Shown here: piece after piece, positions 7,368 to 13,564 of the stretch
Layout of the letters: every line of letters begins with the position of its first letter
Position numbering within the stretch: the stretch's first letter is position 1
Assembly: GCA_044221555.1 (NCBI GenBank)
Contig: JBGAOY010000046.1
Span: 1 to 15,055, forward strand
Length of the DNA stretch: 15,055 nucleotides
Source of the DNA: JAEUJM01 sp044221555
GTDB lineage: Bacteria; Actinomycetota; Acidimicrobiia; Acidimicrobiales; DATDAH01
Direction of reading: 5' to 3'
Notes under the pieces: generated by a model
Seen by the model: only the letters and a program-made list of their open reading frames with translations
Database searches by the model: none
Told to the model about the DNA's origin: nothing
Made by a program: the position numbers and the translations under genes

Positions 7368-8075
7368 GTGCCCACCTACCATCTGCCCTGCGCCGCCTGC
7401 GGTCGAGAGTTCACCGCCAAGCGGGCATCCAGCCAAGCTCCGCCACAGTTCTGTTCCCGTGCGTGTTGGTCATCGACCATCACCAAGCGGGCCGGCAAGA
7501 CCCACACCTGCGAGCAGTGCGGCCAGGAGTTCCCGGACAAGCCCGGCCGCGCTGGGCGTTTCTGCTCGCTCGAGTGCTACTGGAAGGCCGGCGGTCCTGC
7601 CGCCAACATCCCCAACGTGCAGCGCGCCAGAACCGGTGTCGAGGCGCCGGGTCGCAAGAGGAAGTACCTCGGTCGGGTCGACGGCAAGCCCCAGTACATG
7701 CAGCGTTCCCACTGGTTCTGGAACCAGGCCCACCCCGACGACCCGGTGCAGCCCGGCGAGCACGTCCACCACATCGACCACGACGTCACCAACGACGACC
7801 CGTCGAACCTGGCCAAGTACACGGCCGACGAGCACGCTGCACTCCACGCTGCCGAGGGCTCGCTGGCCGGAACGCCGTCGGTGCTCTCCCGGCGCATGAC
7901 CGCCTACCACAAGGCGAACCCCGGTCGTCAGCGACGGGGCGAGCCGAAGACCTGCCCGATCTGCGGTGTCGAGTTCTACCGGCCACCGTCGGCGAAGGCA
8001 CAGACCTGCTCCGCCAAGTGCCAAGGCCGGCTTCGTTCGCTTCGAGCGAAGGGAGCCGTCCCTCCCCCCACATGA
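7368..8075 (+). CDS. Free-standing HNH homing-type endonuclease
   Basis: This encodes 235 residues from the GTG at 7368; another GTG at 7359 would add three residues. It has two N-terminal zinc modules (C8AAC11G...C29SRAC33 and C48EQC51G...C66SLEC70), a linker with KYLGRVDGKPQYMQRSHWFW, an HNH core EHVHHIDHDVTNDDPSNLAKYTADEHAALH (H134/H135, N147, H156/H160), and a third zinc module CPICG...CSAKC. The core is of the HNH_3 kind seen in phage homing endonucleases. It lies alone between the major capsid gene and the next virion gene, a classic site for mobile HNH genes. Its target is unknown and it is not needed for virion assembly by inference. Confidence 0.85.
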   Translation: MPTYHLPCAACGREFTAKRASSQAPPQFCSRACWSSTITKRAGKTHTCEQCGQEFPDKPGRAGRFCSLECYWKAGGPAANIPNVQRARTGVEAPGRKRKYLGRVDGKPQYMQRSHWFWNQAHPDDPVQPGEHVHHIDHDVTNDDPSNLAKYTADEHAALHAAEGSLAGTPSVLSRRMTAYHKANPGRQRRGEPKTCPICGVEFYRPPSAKAQTCSAKCQGRLRSLRAKGAVPPPT

Positions 8076-8089
8076 AAGGAGGCCACCGC

Positions 8090-8590
8090 GTGGCCACCGA
8101 ACGGATCTCCTTCCTCGCCCGCTCCGACGACGACGACTGCAAGCTCGGCGACAACGTCAAGCTGTGGTTCGGCGACGGCTCGGATGGCGCCGACAACAAC
8201 ACCGGTGACGTGTCGCTGCACCACGACGGCACCAGCCTCAACGTCAGCACCGGCCGTCTCGTGCTGGGCGGCGTGGTCGGGTTCGGCACCGCCGAGGCGG
8301 TCACGATCGCGTCCGGTGTGGCGACGGTCACCCGGTCCTACGTGCGGCTCACCTCGGAGTCGTCGACGTCGGACCAGCTCGACACGATCACCCTGACGGG
8401 CGCCGCCGACGGCGACCTGCTGCTGCTCACGACCGTGGCCGGTCACACGATCACGGTCGACGACGCCAGCATCAACCTCGGCGCCGCGACCCGTGCGGTC
8501 GCGCCCGGCGGCTCGTTGCTGCTGCGCTACGACGGCGTCGAGAGCGAGTGGACCGAGGTGGCGTTCCTCGCCGCCGCGGACAACGCCTGA
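8090..8590 (+). CDS. Putative capsid decoration or fibre-like virion protein
   Basis: This encodes 166 residues from a GTG with AAAGGAGG (8075-8082) seven bases upstream. The N-terminus is acidic (ARSDDDDCKLGDNVKLWFGDGSDG). The rest is beta-rich: AVTIASGVATVTRSYVRL, DQLDTITLTGAADGDLLLL, HTITVDDASINLGAATRAV and SLLLRYDGVESEWTEV. This pattern is familiar from phage head-fibre or decoration-type proteins that carry the DTI.GG.dG..l...a...TVTVkd motif. The position straight after capsid (ignoring the inserted HNH) suits a capsid-surface protein, but the exact role is inferred. The strong binding site and the hairpin after its stop suggest high-level expression. Confidence 0.6.
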   Translation: MATERISFLARSDDDDCKLGDNVKLWFGDGSDGADNNTGDVSLHHDGTSLNVSTGRLVLGGVVGFGTAEAVTIASGVATVTRSYVRLTSESSTSDQLDTITLTGAADGDLLLLTTVAGHTITVDDASINLGAATRAVAPGGSLLLRYDGVESEWTEVAFLAAADNA

Positions 8591-8603
8591 CCCCCCAGGG
8601 AGC

Positions 8604-8638
8604 CGGTCGGGGCCTGCCGCGACGGCGGGCCCCGACCG
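8604..8638 (+). terminator. Strong GC hairpin after the decoration gene
   Basis: CGGTCGGGGCCTGCCG (8604-8619) pairs with CGGCGGGCCCCGACCG (8623-8638): 16 base pairs including one G-U, loop CGA. It starts 13 bases after the stop at 8590. There is no U-run, as is usual in high-GC actinobacteria, so it may end or attenuate the capsid transcript or protect its 3' end from decay. Confidence 0.7.
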
Positions 8639-8686
8639 CCCCTGAGGGACCGAACTGCTCGAACCCGAACCCACCGAGGAGGCCGC

Positions 8687-8941
8687 GTGCCCCGATTCAC
8701 CGTGACCCAGAACTACAGCGCCGAGCGCGCCGCCGGCGACCTGACCGTGTTCGGGCCGTGGCAGGCCGGCGATGAGGTCGAGGTCGACCAGGTCGACGCC
8801 GACTGGATCAACGCCGACAGCGACGGCACCCTCGTCCCAGCGAAGGCCGCCACCAAGGCGACCACGAAGAAGAGCACCCCGAAGCAGGCCGGCGACGCGC
8901 ACTCGACCGCGGACGCCGCCGGGCTCACGAAGGGCGGCTGA
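8687..8941 (+). CDS. Small virion-module protein with Lys/Ala-rich tail
   Basis: This encodes 84 residues from a GTG with GAGGAGG ending four bases upstream. The first 50 or so residues (RFTVTQNYSAERAAGDLTVFGPWQAGDEVEVDQVDADWINADSDGTL) look like a small folded acidic domain. The tail is low-complexity (KAATKATTKKSTPK) and positively charged, and might bind DNA or the capsid interior. Small proteins of this build are common between capsid and adaptor genes in actinophages, with no proven function. The next gene starts two bases after its stop. Confidence 0.65.
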   Translation: MPRFTVTQNYSAERAAGDLTVFGPWQAGDEVEVDQVDADWINADSDGTLVPAKAATKATTKKSTPKQAGDAHSTADAAGLTKGG

Positions 8942-8942
8942 G

Positions 8943-9311
8943 GTGGCGAACAACGAGCCCCGCACCCTGCTCGCCTCCGCGGCGCGCACCGCGACGGTCG
9001 CGACCGCGGACCAGTCGAACACCGAGCACCGCGGCGTGCACGTCATCATCGACGTCACCGCGGCGTCGGCGACCCCGTCGGTCGTCGCGACGATCCAGGG
9101 CAAGGACGAGCTGTCCGGCCAGTACTACACGATCCTCGCGTCGGCGGCGATCACCGGGACCGGCACCACCGTGTTGCGCGTCTACCCCGGGCTCACCGCG
9201 GCGTCGAACACCGTCGCGAACGACGTCCTGCCGTCGACCTGGAGGGTGAACCTCGTGCACGCCGACACCGACTCGATCACCTACAGCGTGGCCGCTCAGG
9301 TGGTGATCTGA
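8943..9311 (+). CDS. Small structural protein of unknown role in the head-tail region
   Basis: This encodes 122 residues from the GTG at 8943; the preceding stop is at 8939-8941. The frame is open further upstream but would overlap the previous gene. It is a beta-rich protein: RTATVATADQSNTEHRGVHVIIDVTA, TPSVVATIQGKDELSGQYYTILASAAITGTGTTVLRVYPGLTA and TWRVNLVHADTDSITYSV. I recognise this pattern from virion-module proteins of many phages, but the family has no agreed function. It shares its final A with the ATG of the next ORF. Confidence 0.7.
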   Translation: MANNEPRTLLASAARTATVATADQSNTEHRGVHVIIDVTAASATPSVVATIQGKDELSGQYYTILASAAITGTGTTVLRVYPGLTAASNTVANDVLPSTWRVNLVHADTDSITYSVAAQVVI

Positions 9312-9523
9312 TGGGGCAGAACTGGGGGTCGTGGACGTCGTGGACCCCGGTACTCACCGCGTCGACAACCGCCCCGACGATGGGTACCGGGTCGACCGCT
9401 CGTGGTGGGTGGACCCAACAGGGCACGATCGTGCATTGGTGGGCGCAGTGTTCGGGACCTCGCCCAACGCCGGGTCCGGGTACTACCAGCTGGCGCGGCT
9501 GCTACGAGGCCGCCACGGGCTGA
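9311..9523 (+). CDS. Short ORF, likely degraded beta-rich virion protein
   Basis: This encodes 70 residues from an ATG overlapping the upstream stop. The N-terminus (WGSWTSWTPVLTASTTAPTMGTG...GTIVHWWAQ) resembles the opening of phage surface proteins of the 'WTPVLTA' type. After about residue 47 the frame becomes Pro/Gly-rich, and the expected continuation (VFGTSPNAGSGYYQL) is found in the -1 frame at about 9448-9492. That frame runs without a stop into the adaptor gene. The gene therefore looks frameshifted and truncated; a read error or a real fusion by frameshifting cannot be excluded. Its TGA overlaps the adaptor ATG at 9523. Confidence 0.5.
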   Translation: MGQNWGSWTSWTPVLTASTTAPTMGTGSTARGGWTQQGTIVHWWAQCSGPRPTPGPGTTSWRGCYEAATG

Positions 9524-10158
9524 TGGCGGTCACGAACGGGTACGCCACGGTCACCCAGCTGAAGGGGTACATCGATCAGGGCGGCGCCGTCACCCTCGGC
9601 ACCAACGACGACACCGAACTCGAGTTCGCGATCAACGCCGCGTCCCGCCAGATCGACGCCTACTGCAACCGCCGCTTCTACCTCGACGGGGCGGCCACGG
9701 CCCGAGTGTTCGTCGCGGAGCACCCGACCCTGTTGAAGGTGCACGACTTCTCCACCTCAACCGGGTTCATCGTCGAGACCGACACCACCGGCACCGGCAC
9801 CTTCGACCGCACCTGGACCACCGCGGACTACCAACTCGAGCCCCTCAACGGCATCAGCGCTGGCATCGAGGGGTGGCCGTACTGGCGGGTCAGGGCGATC
9901 GATGACGAAGCGTTCCCCGTCGACACCCGGGCCCGGGTTCGCGTCACCGCCAAGTGGGGGTGGGCTGCGGTCCCTGACGCGGTGCTGCAGGCGTGCCTCA
10001 TCCAATCCCTGGCGAACTTCAAGCGGAAGGACGCCCCGTACGGGGTGGTCGGGTTCGACGAGTACGGCGCCGCCCGCGCCCAGGTTGAGATGGACAAGGG
10101 GGCGCAGGGCCACCTCGCCCCGTACCGGCGCGGTGACCTCGTGGTCGCGGTGGGCTGA
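9523..10158 (+). CDS. Head-tail adaptor (connector) protein, HK97 gp6-like
   Basis: This encodes 211 residues from the ATG at 9523, which overlaps the preceding TGA. The N-terminal helical region has the typical pattern VTQLKGYIDQG...DDTELEFAINAASRQIDAYCNRRFYLDG. A beta region follows (TWTTADYQLEPLNG...WRVRAIDDEAFP), and the C-terminus has WGWAAVPDAVLQACLIQSLANFKRKDAPYGV. This is the layout of phage head-to-tail connector proteins that form a ring beneath the portal. It is probably coupled to both neighbours by stop-start overlaps. Confidence 0.85.
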   Translation: MAVTNGYATVTQLKGYIDQGGAVTLGTNDDTELEFAINAASRQIDAYCNRRFYLDGAATARVFVAEHPTLLKVHDFSTSTGFIVETDTTGTGTFDRTWTTADYQLEPLNGISAGIEGWPYWRVRAIDDEAFPVDTRARVRVTAKWGWAAVPDAVLQACLIQSLANFKRKDAPYGVVGFDEYGAARAQVEMDKGAQGHLAPYRRGDLVVAVG

Positions 10159-10589
10159 TGGCGTTCGACGTCGGCGCCCAACGCTCCGGGCTCGCCACCC
10201 GCCTGGCCACGGTCGCCAACCTGCGGGTGGCCACGACGGTGCCCGATGACGTTGTCCCGCCGATGGCGATCATCGCTCCCGCTGACCCGTTCATCGACTA
10301 CCACCTCGCGATGGGGAAGGGCCTCGCTGAGGCCAACTGGCGGATCATCGTCGCCGTGTCGAAGACCGCCGGGGCGGCCACCCAGGACCTCCTCGACGAC
10401 TACCTGTCATCGGGGACCGGACAGAGCCTGTCGATCGTGGACGCCATCGAGGGTGACAAGACCCTCGGCGGCGCCGTGCAGCATCTCCACGTCGGGCAGC
10501 CCCGCGCGTACGGGACCATCCAGCTGAACGAGCAGGTGTCGTTCATCGGGTTCGAGCTGCCCGTTGTCACCCGCACCTCGAGGCAGTGA
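10158..10589 (+). CDS. Probable tail terminator protein
   Basis: This encodes 143 residues from the ATG that shares a base with the adaptor's stop. It has RSGLATRLATVANLRVATTVPDDVVPPMAIIAPADPFIDYHLAM, a central RIIVAVSKTAGAATQDLLDDYL, and the end EGDKTLGGAVQHLHVGQP...FIGFELPVV. This layout (short N-terminal helix, beta-alpha domain, LGG turn, final strand) fits the tail terminator family that caps the tail tube and joins it to the head. The position between adaptor and tail-tube genes agrees. The call rests on pattern and order and could also be a neck protein. Confidence 0.6.
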   Translation: MAFDVGAQRSGLATRLATVANLRVATTVPDDVVPPMAIIAPADPFIDYHLAMGKGLAEANWRIIVAVSKTAGAATQDLLDDYLSSGTGQSLSIVDAIEGDKTLGGAVQHLHVGQPRAYGTIQLNEQVSFIGFELPVVTRTSRQ

Positions 10590-10604
10590 CCCAGGAGGTC
10601 GACC

Positions 10605-10853
10605 ATGACCATCACAGCGAACGCTGCCCCGTCCGGGGACAACACCATCACCCTGACCGTGTGCGGCGACCGGGTCGTGAACGGGCACACCTCCGGTGAG
10701 ACGTTCACCTTCGACCTCGGCGACGAGGGCACTGACGAACGCGAGGCGAACGACCGTCAGGTGCGCGCGTGGGTCATGGGCGGCCACGTGGTCGACCCGG
10801 TCCTCACGTCGCGCCGACGCAAGCGGAAGCCCAAGACCGGGAAGGAGGCCTGA
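10605..10853 (+). CDS. Small protein of unknown function upstream of tail tube
   Basis: This encodes 82 residues from an ATG with AGGAGG (10593-10598) six bases upstream. The N-terminus is Thr/Asn-rich (TITANAAPSGDNTITLTVCGDRVVNG), the middle is acidic (FTFDLGDEGTDEREANDRQVRAW), and the end is strongly basic (SRRRKRKPKTGKEA). I do not recognise a family. Its place between tail terminator and tail tube hints at a structural or assembly role. Its TGA overlaps the ATG of the tube gene at 10853. Confidence 0.65.
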   Translation: MTITANAAPSGDNTITLTVCGDRVVNGHTSGETFTFDLGDEGTDEREANDRQVRAWVMGGHVVDPVLTSRRRKRKPKTGKEA

Positions 10854-11569
10854 TGGCCACCCAGGCGCTGACCGACGCAGCCATCTTCGTCGCCGGCTAC
10901 GACACCTCCGGCGACCTGAACGAGGTCGGCCTGACCGTCGAGTTCGACGAGAAGGAAGACACCTGCTTCGGCGACACCTACCGGTCGCGCATCGCCGGCC
11001 TCGGTTCTGCGGATCTGACCGGGAAGGGGTTCTGGCAGTCCGCCACGTTGAACGCCCCTGACCCGCAGGCGATGAACAACCTCGCGGTGTCGGATCGGGT
11101 CGCGACGGTCGCGGCGACCACGTCGGACCTCGCCGCAGCGTGGATGCTGCAGGTCAACCAGCTGAAGTACGGGCTGGGCGACAAGATCGGCGAGGTGATG
11201 CCGTTCACGCTCGACGCGAAGGGGTCGTCCGGGTACGGCGCTGTCCGCGGCCGGTTGCTGAAGCCGAAGACCACCGTCACGGGGAACACGAACGGCACTG
11301 GGCTGCAGCTCGGCGCCGTGTCGGCCACCCAGTACCTGTACACGTCGATCCATTGCTTCACTGCGGGGACGACCGCCGACATCATCGTCGAGTCCGACGA
11401 CAACTCTGGGTTCACGTCGGCGACGACCAGGTCGACGTCCACGATCACTGCGGTGGGTGGGACGTGGGTGACCCGGGTCGCTGGTGCGATCACCGACGAC
11501 TACTGGCGTGTCCGCACCGCGAACGTGACCGGGACTTTCTCGGTCGCGGTGGCTGTCGGTATCCGCTGA
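10853..11569 (+). CDS. Major tail (tube) protein, first copy
   Basis: This encodes 238 residues from the ATG with AAGGAGG just upstream. The N-terminal half (to about residue 125) has the tube-protein pattern: MATQALTDAAIFVAGYDTSG..., then LTVEFDEKEDTCFGDTYRSRIAGL and DKIGEVMPFTLDAKG. The C-terminal part (about 150-238) is a Ser/Thr-rich beta domain (SATQYLYTSIHCFTAGTTADIIVESDD...) that may sit on the tail surface. FGDTYRSRIAGL matches FGDSYRSRLGGL in the protein at 12189, so the two are related. Which one builds the tube is not certain; this longer one could be the main tube protein with a decoration domain. Confidence 0.75.
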   Translation: MATQALTDAAIFVAGYDTSGDLNEVGLTVEFDEKEDTCFGDTYRSRIAGLGSADLTGKGFWQSATLNAPDPQAMNNLAVSDRVATVAATTSDLAAAWMLQVNQLKYGLGDKIGEVMPFTLDAKGSSGYGAVRGRLLKPKTTVTGNTNGTGLQLGAVSATQYLYTSIHCFTAGTTADIIVESDDNSGFTSATTRSTSTITAVGGTWVTRVAGAITDDYWRVRTANVTGTFSVAVAVGIR

Positions 11570-11586
11570 ACCTCGTAGAATGAAGT

Positions 11587-11617
11587 GATCCGGGCGCCGC
11601 GCCAACGGCCCCGGATC
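11587..11617 (+). terminator. Hairpin between first tail protein and HNH gene
   Basis: GATCCGGG (11587-11594) pairs with CCCGGATC (11610-11617), and GCCG (11596-11599) pairs with CGGC (11606-11609); loop CGCCAA, one bulged C at 11595. It lies 18 bases after the tail-gene stop and 17 before the HNH ribosome binding site. It may terminate the tail-protein transcript or structure the HNH leader. A TAGAAT (11576-11581) just before it fits a TAnnnT -10 box, but no -35 is seen. Confidence 0.5.
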
Positions 11618-11647
11618 GTGACCAGCACCGCTCTAGGAGGCGCTGAT

Positions 11648-12184
11648 ATGCCCGACGCTACCTGCTCGATCAACGGGTGCACCTTGCCCGTCGCCCGCCC
11701 CACGAGGGGTTGGTGCGAGGCCCACTACACGCGATGGCGTCGACACGGGGACCCACTTGCTGGCGGCCCGGACCGCATCCTTGGGAACGATGCAGCGAGG
11801 TTCTGGCAGAAGGTCGACAAGACGGAGACCTGCTGGCTGTGGACTGCGGCCATTGCCACGGGCTACGGACGGTTCTACCTCGACGGCCATCTGGTGCCCG
11901 CCCACCGCTTCGCCTACGAGCTGCTGGTCGGCCCCATCCCCGCTGGGCTTGACCTCGACCACCTGTGCAGGGTCCGCAACTGTGTGAACCCGGCCCACCT
12001 TGAGCCGGTAACCAGGCAAGAGAACCTCGCTCGGACCCCTACGGCGAACATCGCCAAGACCCACTGCCCGCAGGGTCATCCCTACGACGAGTCCAACACC
12101 TACGTAGCTGCGACCGGGCGTCAGTGCCTCACCTGCCGAACAGAAACCAGCCGTCGCCGAGCGCGACGCCGAACAAAGGAATGA
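11648..12184 (+). CDS. HNH endonuclease inserted between two tail-protein genes
   Basis: This encodes 178 residues from an ATG with AGGAGG (11635-11640) seven bases upstream. The N-terminal zinc element C6-x4-C11...C23-x2-H26 is followed by CWLWTAAIATGYGRF and the HNH core HRFAYELLVGPIPAGLDLDHLCRVRNCVNPAHLEPVT (H105, N114, H117, with C107 and C112 as structural ligands). A C-terminal zinc element HCPQGHPYDESNTY...QCLTC ends in a basic tail. This is a very common phage HNH homing-endonuclease architecture, probably DNA-nicking or -cutting at a site near its insertion. Its stop is only four bases before the presumed start of the next tail gene, which lacks a normal start codon. Confidence 0.9.
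   Translation: MPDATCSINGCTLPVARPTRGWCEAHYTRWRRHGDPLAGGPDRILGNDAARFWQKVDKTETCWLWTAAIATGYGRFYLDGHLVPAHRFAYELLVGPIPAGLDLDHLCRVRNCVNPAHLEPVTRQENLARTPTANIAKTHCPQGHPYDESNTYVAATGRQCLTCRTETSRRRARRRTKE
12176..12180 (+). promoter_or_regulatory. Ribosome binding site supporting an ATC start at 12189
   Basis: AAGGA sits at 12176-12180 inside the end of the HNH gene, eight bases before ATC at 12189. The ATG at 12181 that touches it is in another frame and yields only an Arg/Pro/Ser-rich shadow. The spacing is what decides the start proposed for the following tail protein. Confidence 0.45.
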
Positions 12185-12188
12185 AGCC

Positions 12189-12596
12189 ATCGCCACTTTT
12201 GCGTTCACGAACGCCTACCTCACCGTCAACGCCACTGACCTGTCCGACGACTGCACGTCGCTCGGGCTCGAGCTGTCCGCCGACGAGCTGGAGGACACCG
12301 CGTTCGGCGACTCCTACCGGTCGCGGCTCGGCGGTCTGAAGGATTCGTCGTGGTCGCTGGAGTTCAACCAGGACTTCGCGTCGTCGCAGGTCGACGCCAC
12401 CCTGGCGCCCCTGTTGGGGACGGTGGTGTCGGTCGTCGGGAAGCCGGTCAACACGACCGTCGGCGCGACGAACCCGACGTACACCCAGAACGTGCTGATC
12501 TCGAAGTACAGCCCGTTCGGGAACAAGGTCGGCGAGCTCGCCACCGTCGGCGTGCAGTGGCCGGGCGCCGGGACGTGCACCCGCGCCACGTCTTGA
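12189..12596 (+). CDS. Major tail protein, second copy, with apparent ATC start
   Basis: This encodes 135 residues if translation begins at ATC 12189. The frame is open from 12108 (after a TAG at 12105) but has no ATG, GTG or TTG until a TTG at 12414, which would remove the conserved N-terminal half. Read from ATC the product begins (M)ATFAFTNAYLTVNATDLSDD, then TAFGDSYRSRLGGLKDSSWSLEFNQDF, VDATLAPLLGT and GATNPTYTQNVLISKYSPFG, a standard phage major tail protein of normal length. The first copy also begins MAT. Options are a true AUC start, a read error for ATG, or a start damaged when the HNH gene arrived. It forms or helps form the tail tube. Confidence 0.75.
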   Translation: MATFAFTNAYLTVNATDLSDDCTSLGLELSADELEDTAFGDSYRSRLGGLKDSSWSLEFNQDFASSQVDATLAPLLGTVVSVVGKPVNTTVGATNPTYTQNVLISKYSPFGNKVGELATVGVQWPGAGTCTRATS

Positions 12597-12599
12597 CCG

Positions 12600-13115
12600 G
12601 TGGGCACCTCCGGGTCAGCCGGCCAGCTGGCCGTGAAGCTCCGCGCTGCCGGCAAGGGGGTCGAGCGGGCCACGTTGGAGGGGGTGCGGGAGGCGGCGAT
12701 CGCGGGGAAAGCGATCTTCGAGGCTGAGTTGGTCGGAGCGGTCGGCGGTCGTCGCCTGTCGGGTGTTGGCCGGAAGGGCGCCAAGGTGGGGGCCCGGTTC
12801 ACGAACCCGACCTCGACGGTGAACCCGACAGCGATCGTGATGTACACCGGCCCGGTTCATCTGGTGAACAGCGGGAACCGGCCGCACTGGATCGCCCCCA
12901 GGAACGCGAACCACTTCGGGAACTCGCGAGGCAAGGGTGCTCACGCCCTGTACTTCCCGGACGGCGAGGTCCGTGGCTTCGCGGTGTTCCACCCGGGCAC
13001 GGCCGGGAAGGAGTTCTACCCGACGGCCCGGGAGCGGCTCCAGGCGGCCGCACCAGCGATCATGCAGCGGGCCGAGAACCGGGAACTCCGCAAGGTGTTC
13101 GGCGTCGCCGCCTGA
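12600..13115 (+). CDS. HK97 gp10-like neck/tail-joining protein
   Basis: This encodes 171 residues from the GTG at 12600, three bases after the preceding stop and without a clear ribosome binding site, so probably coupled. It has helical N-terminal residues 5-45 (LAVKLRAAGKGVERATLEGVREAAIAGKAIFEAEL), then the family marks GPVHLVNSGNRPHWIAPR (about 85-102), a FPDGEVRGFAVFHPGTAGKEFYPTARERL segment (the HPGT motif) and a helical end. This fits the HK97 gp10 family, thought to act at the head-tail junction. The gene usually precedes the tail tube genes; here it follows them. Confidence 0.7.
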   Translation: MGTSGSAGQLAVKLRAAGKGVERATLEGVREAAIAGKAIFEAELVGAVGGRRLSGVGRKGAKVGARFTNPTSTVNPTAIVMYTGPVHLVNSGNRPHWIAPRNANHFGNSRGKGAHALYFPDGEVRGFAVFHPGTAGKEFYPTARERLQAAAPAIMQRAENRELRKVFGVAA

Positions 13116-13147
13116 GGTCGCCCGCGCGCTGACGCATCAGAGACCTC

Positions 13148-13200
13148 TGGGAAGAGGACGGACAGGGCCGGGGGTTCGCCCCCGGCCCGTCCGCTTCCCA
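13148..13200 (+). terminator. Large UUCG-capped hairpin after the tail-protein block
   Basis: TGGGAAG (13148-13154) pairs with CTTCCCA (13194-13200), CGGAC (13159-13163) with GTCCG (13189-13193), and GGGCCGGGGG (13165-13174) with CCCCCGGCCC (13179-13188); loop TTCG, with AGGA and a single A unpaired on the 5' side. That is 22 base pairs. It starts 33 bases after the stop of the gp10-like gene and probably stops or attenuates transcription of the virion genes. No U-run follows. Confidence 0.75.
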
Positions 13201-13246
13201 GCCTGCACCACCCACACCCATCCCCCTTCCCAAGAGGAGCAACGTG

Positions 13247-13564
13247 ATGAAACGCATCCGTCTCGCCATCCGCCGGAGGCAGAGCCGAAAGGCTCCACCG
13301 ACCCAGAGACGCCAGGCGATCATGGCCGACAGGTTCGCCCGCCAGTGGGCGTACGCCCTCGGCATCGTCCCCGAGGAGACCCGCCGCGTGGTCATCGACG
13401 CCGAGGTCGGCCACGTGCTGCGCATCCACGTCGAGAAGCTCGGCGACGAGCGCATGCTCGAAGTCGTCCCGCCATCTCGTCACGGCGCCGAGGTGACCTA
13501 CTCCGCCTCGGGCGCCAACGCCACGACCCACGCCGATACCTGGAAGCGGCGGGTCGGCCGATGA
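13247..13564 (+). CDS. Hypothetical protein with very basic N-terminus
   Basis: This encodes 105 residues from the ATG at 13247, with AGAGGAG (13233-13239) seven bases upstream; the GTG at 13244 would be too close to that site. The first 25 residues are strongly basic (KRIRLAIRRRQSRKAPPTQRRQ). The rest looks like a small alpha/beta domain (ADRFARQWAYALGIVPEETRRVVIDAEVGHVLRIHVEKLGDERMLEVV). I do not recognise a family. It is separated from the tail genes by a large hairpin and coupled to the next gene by a stop-start overlap, so these two may form a small accessory pair. Confidence 0.65.
   Translation: MKRIRLAIRRRQSRKAPPTQRRQAIMADRFARQWAYALGIVPEETRRVVIDAEVGHVLRIHVEKLGDERMLEVVPPSRHGAEVTYSASGANATTHADTWKRRVGR

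Noticed and set aside
8036..8063. Two small hairpins (TTCGCT/AGCGAA and AGGGA/TCCCT) at the end of the HNH gene at 7368
   Set aside because: They are only 6 and 5 base pairs, lie inside coding sequence and are expected by chance at this GC content.
12176..12190. A +1 frameshift at GAA TGA fusing the HNH protein to the second tail protein
   Set aside because: The tRNA reading GAA would not re-pair on the shifted codon, no known recoding signal is present, and a tail tube subunit fused to a nuclease is unlikely. ATC initiation or a sequence error fits better.
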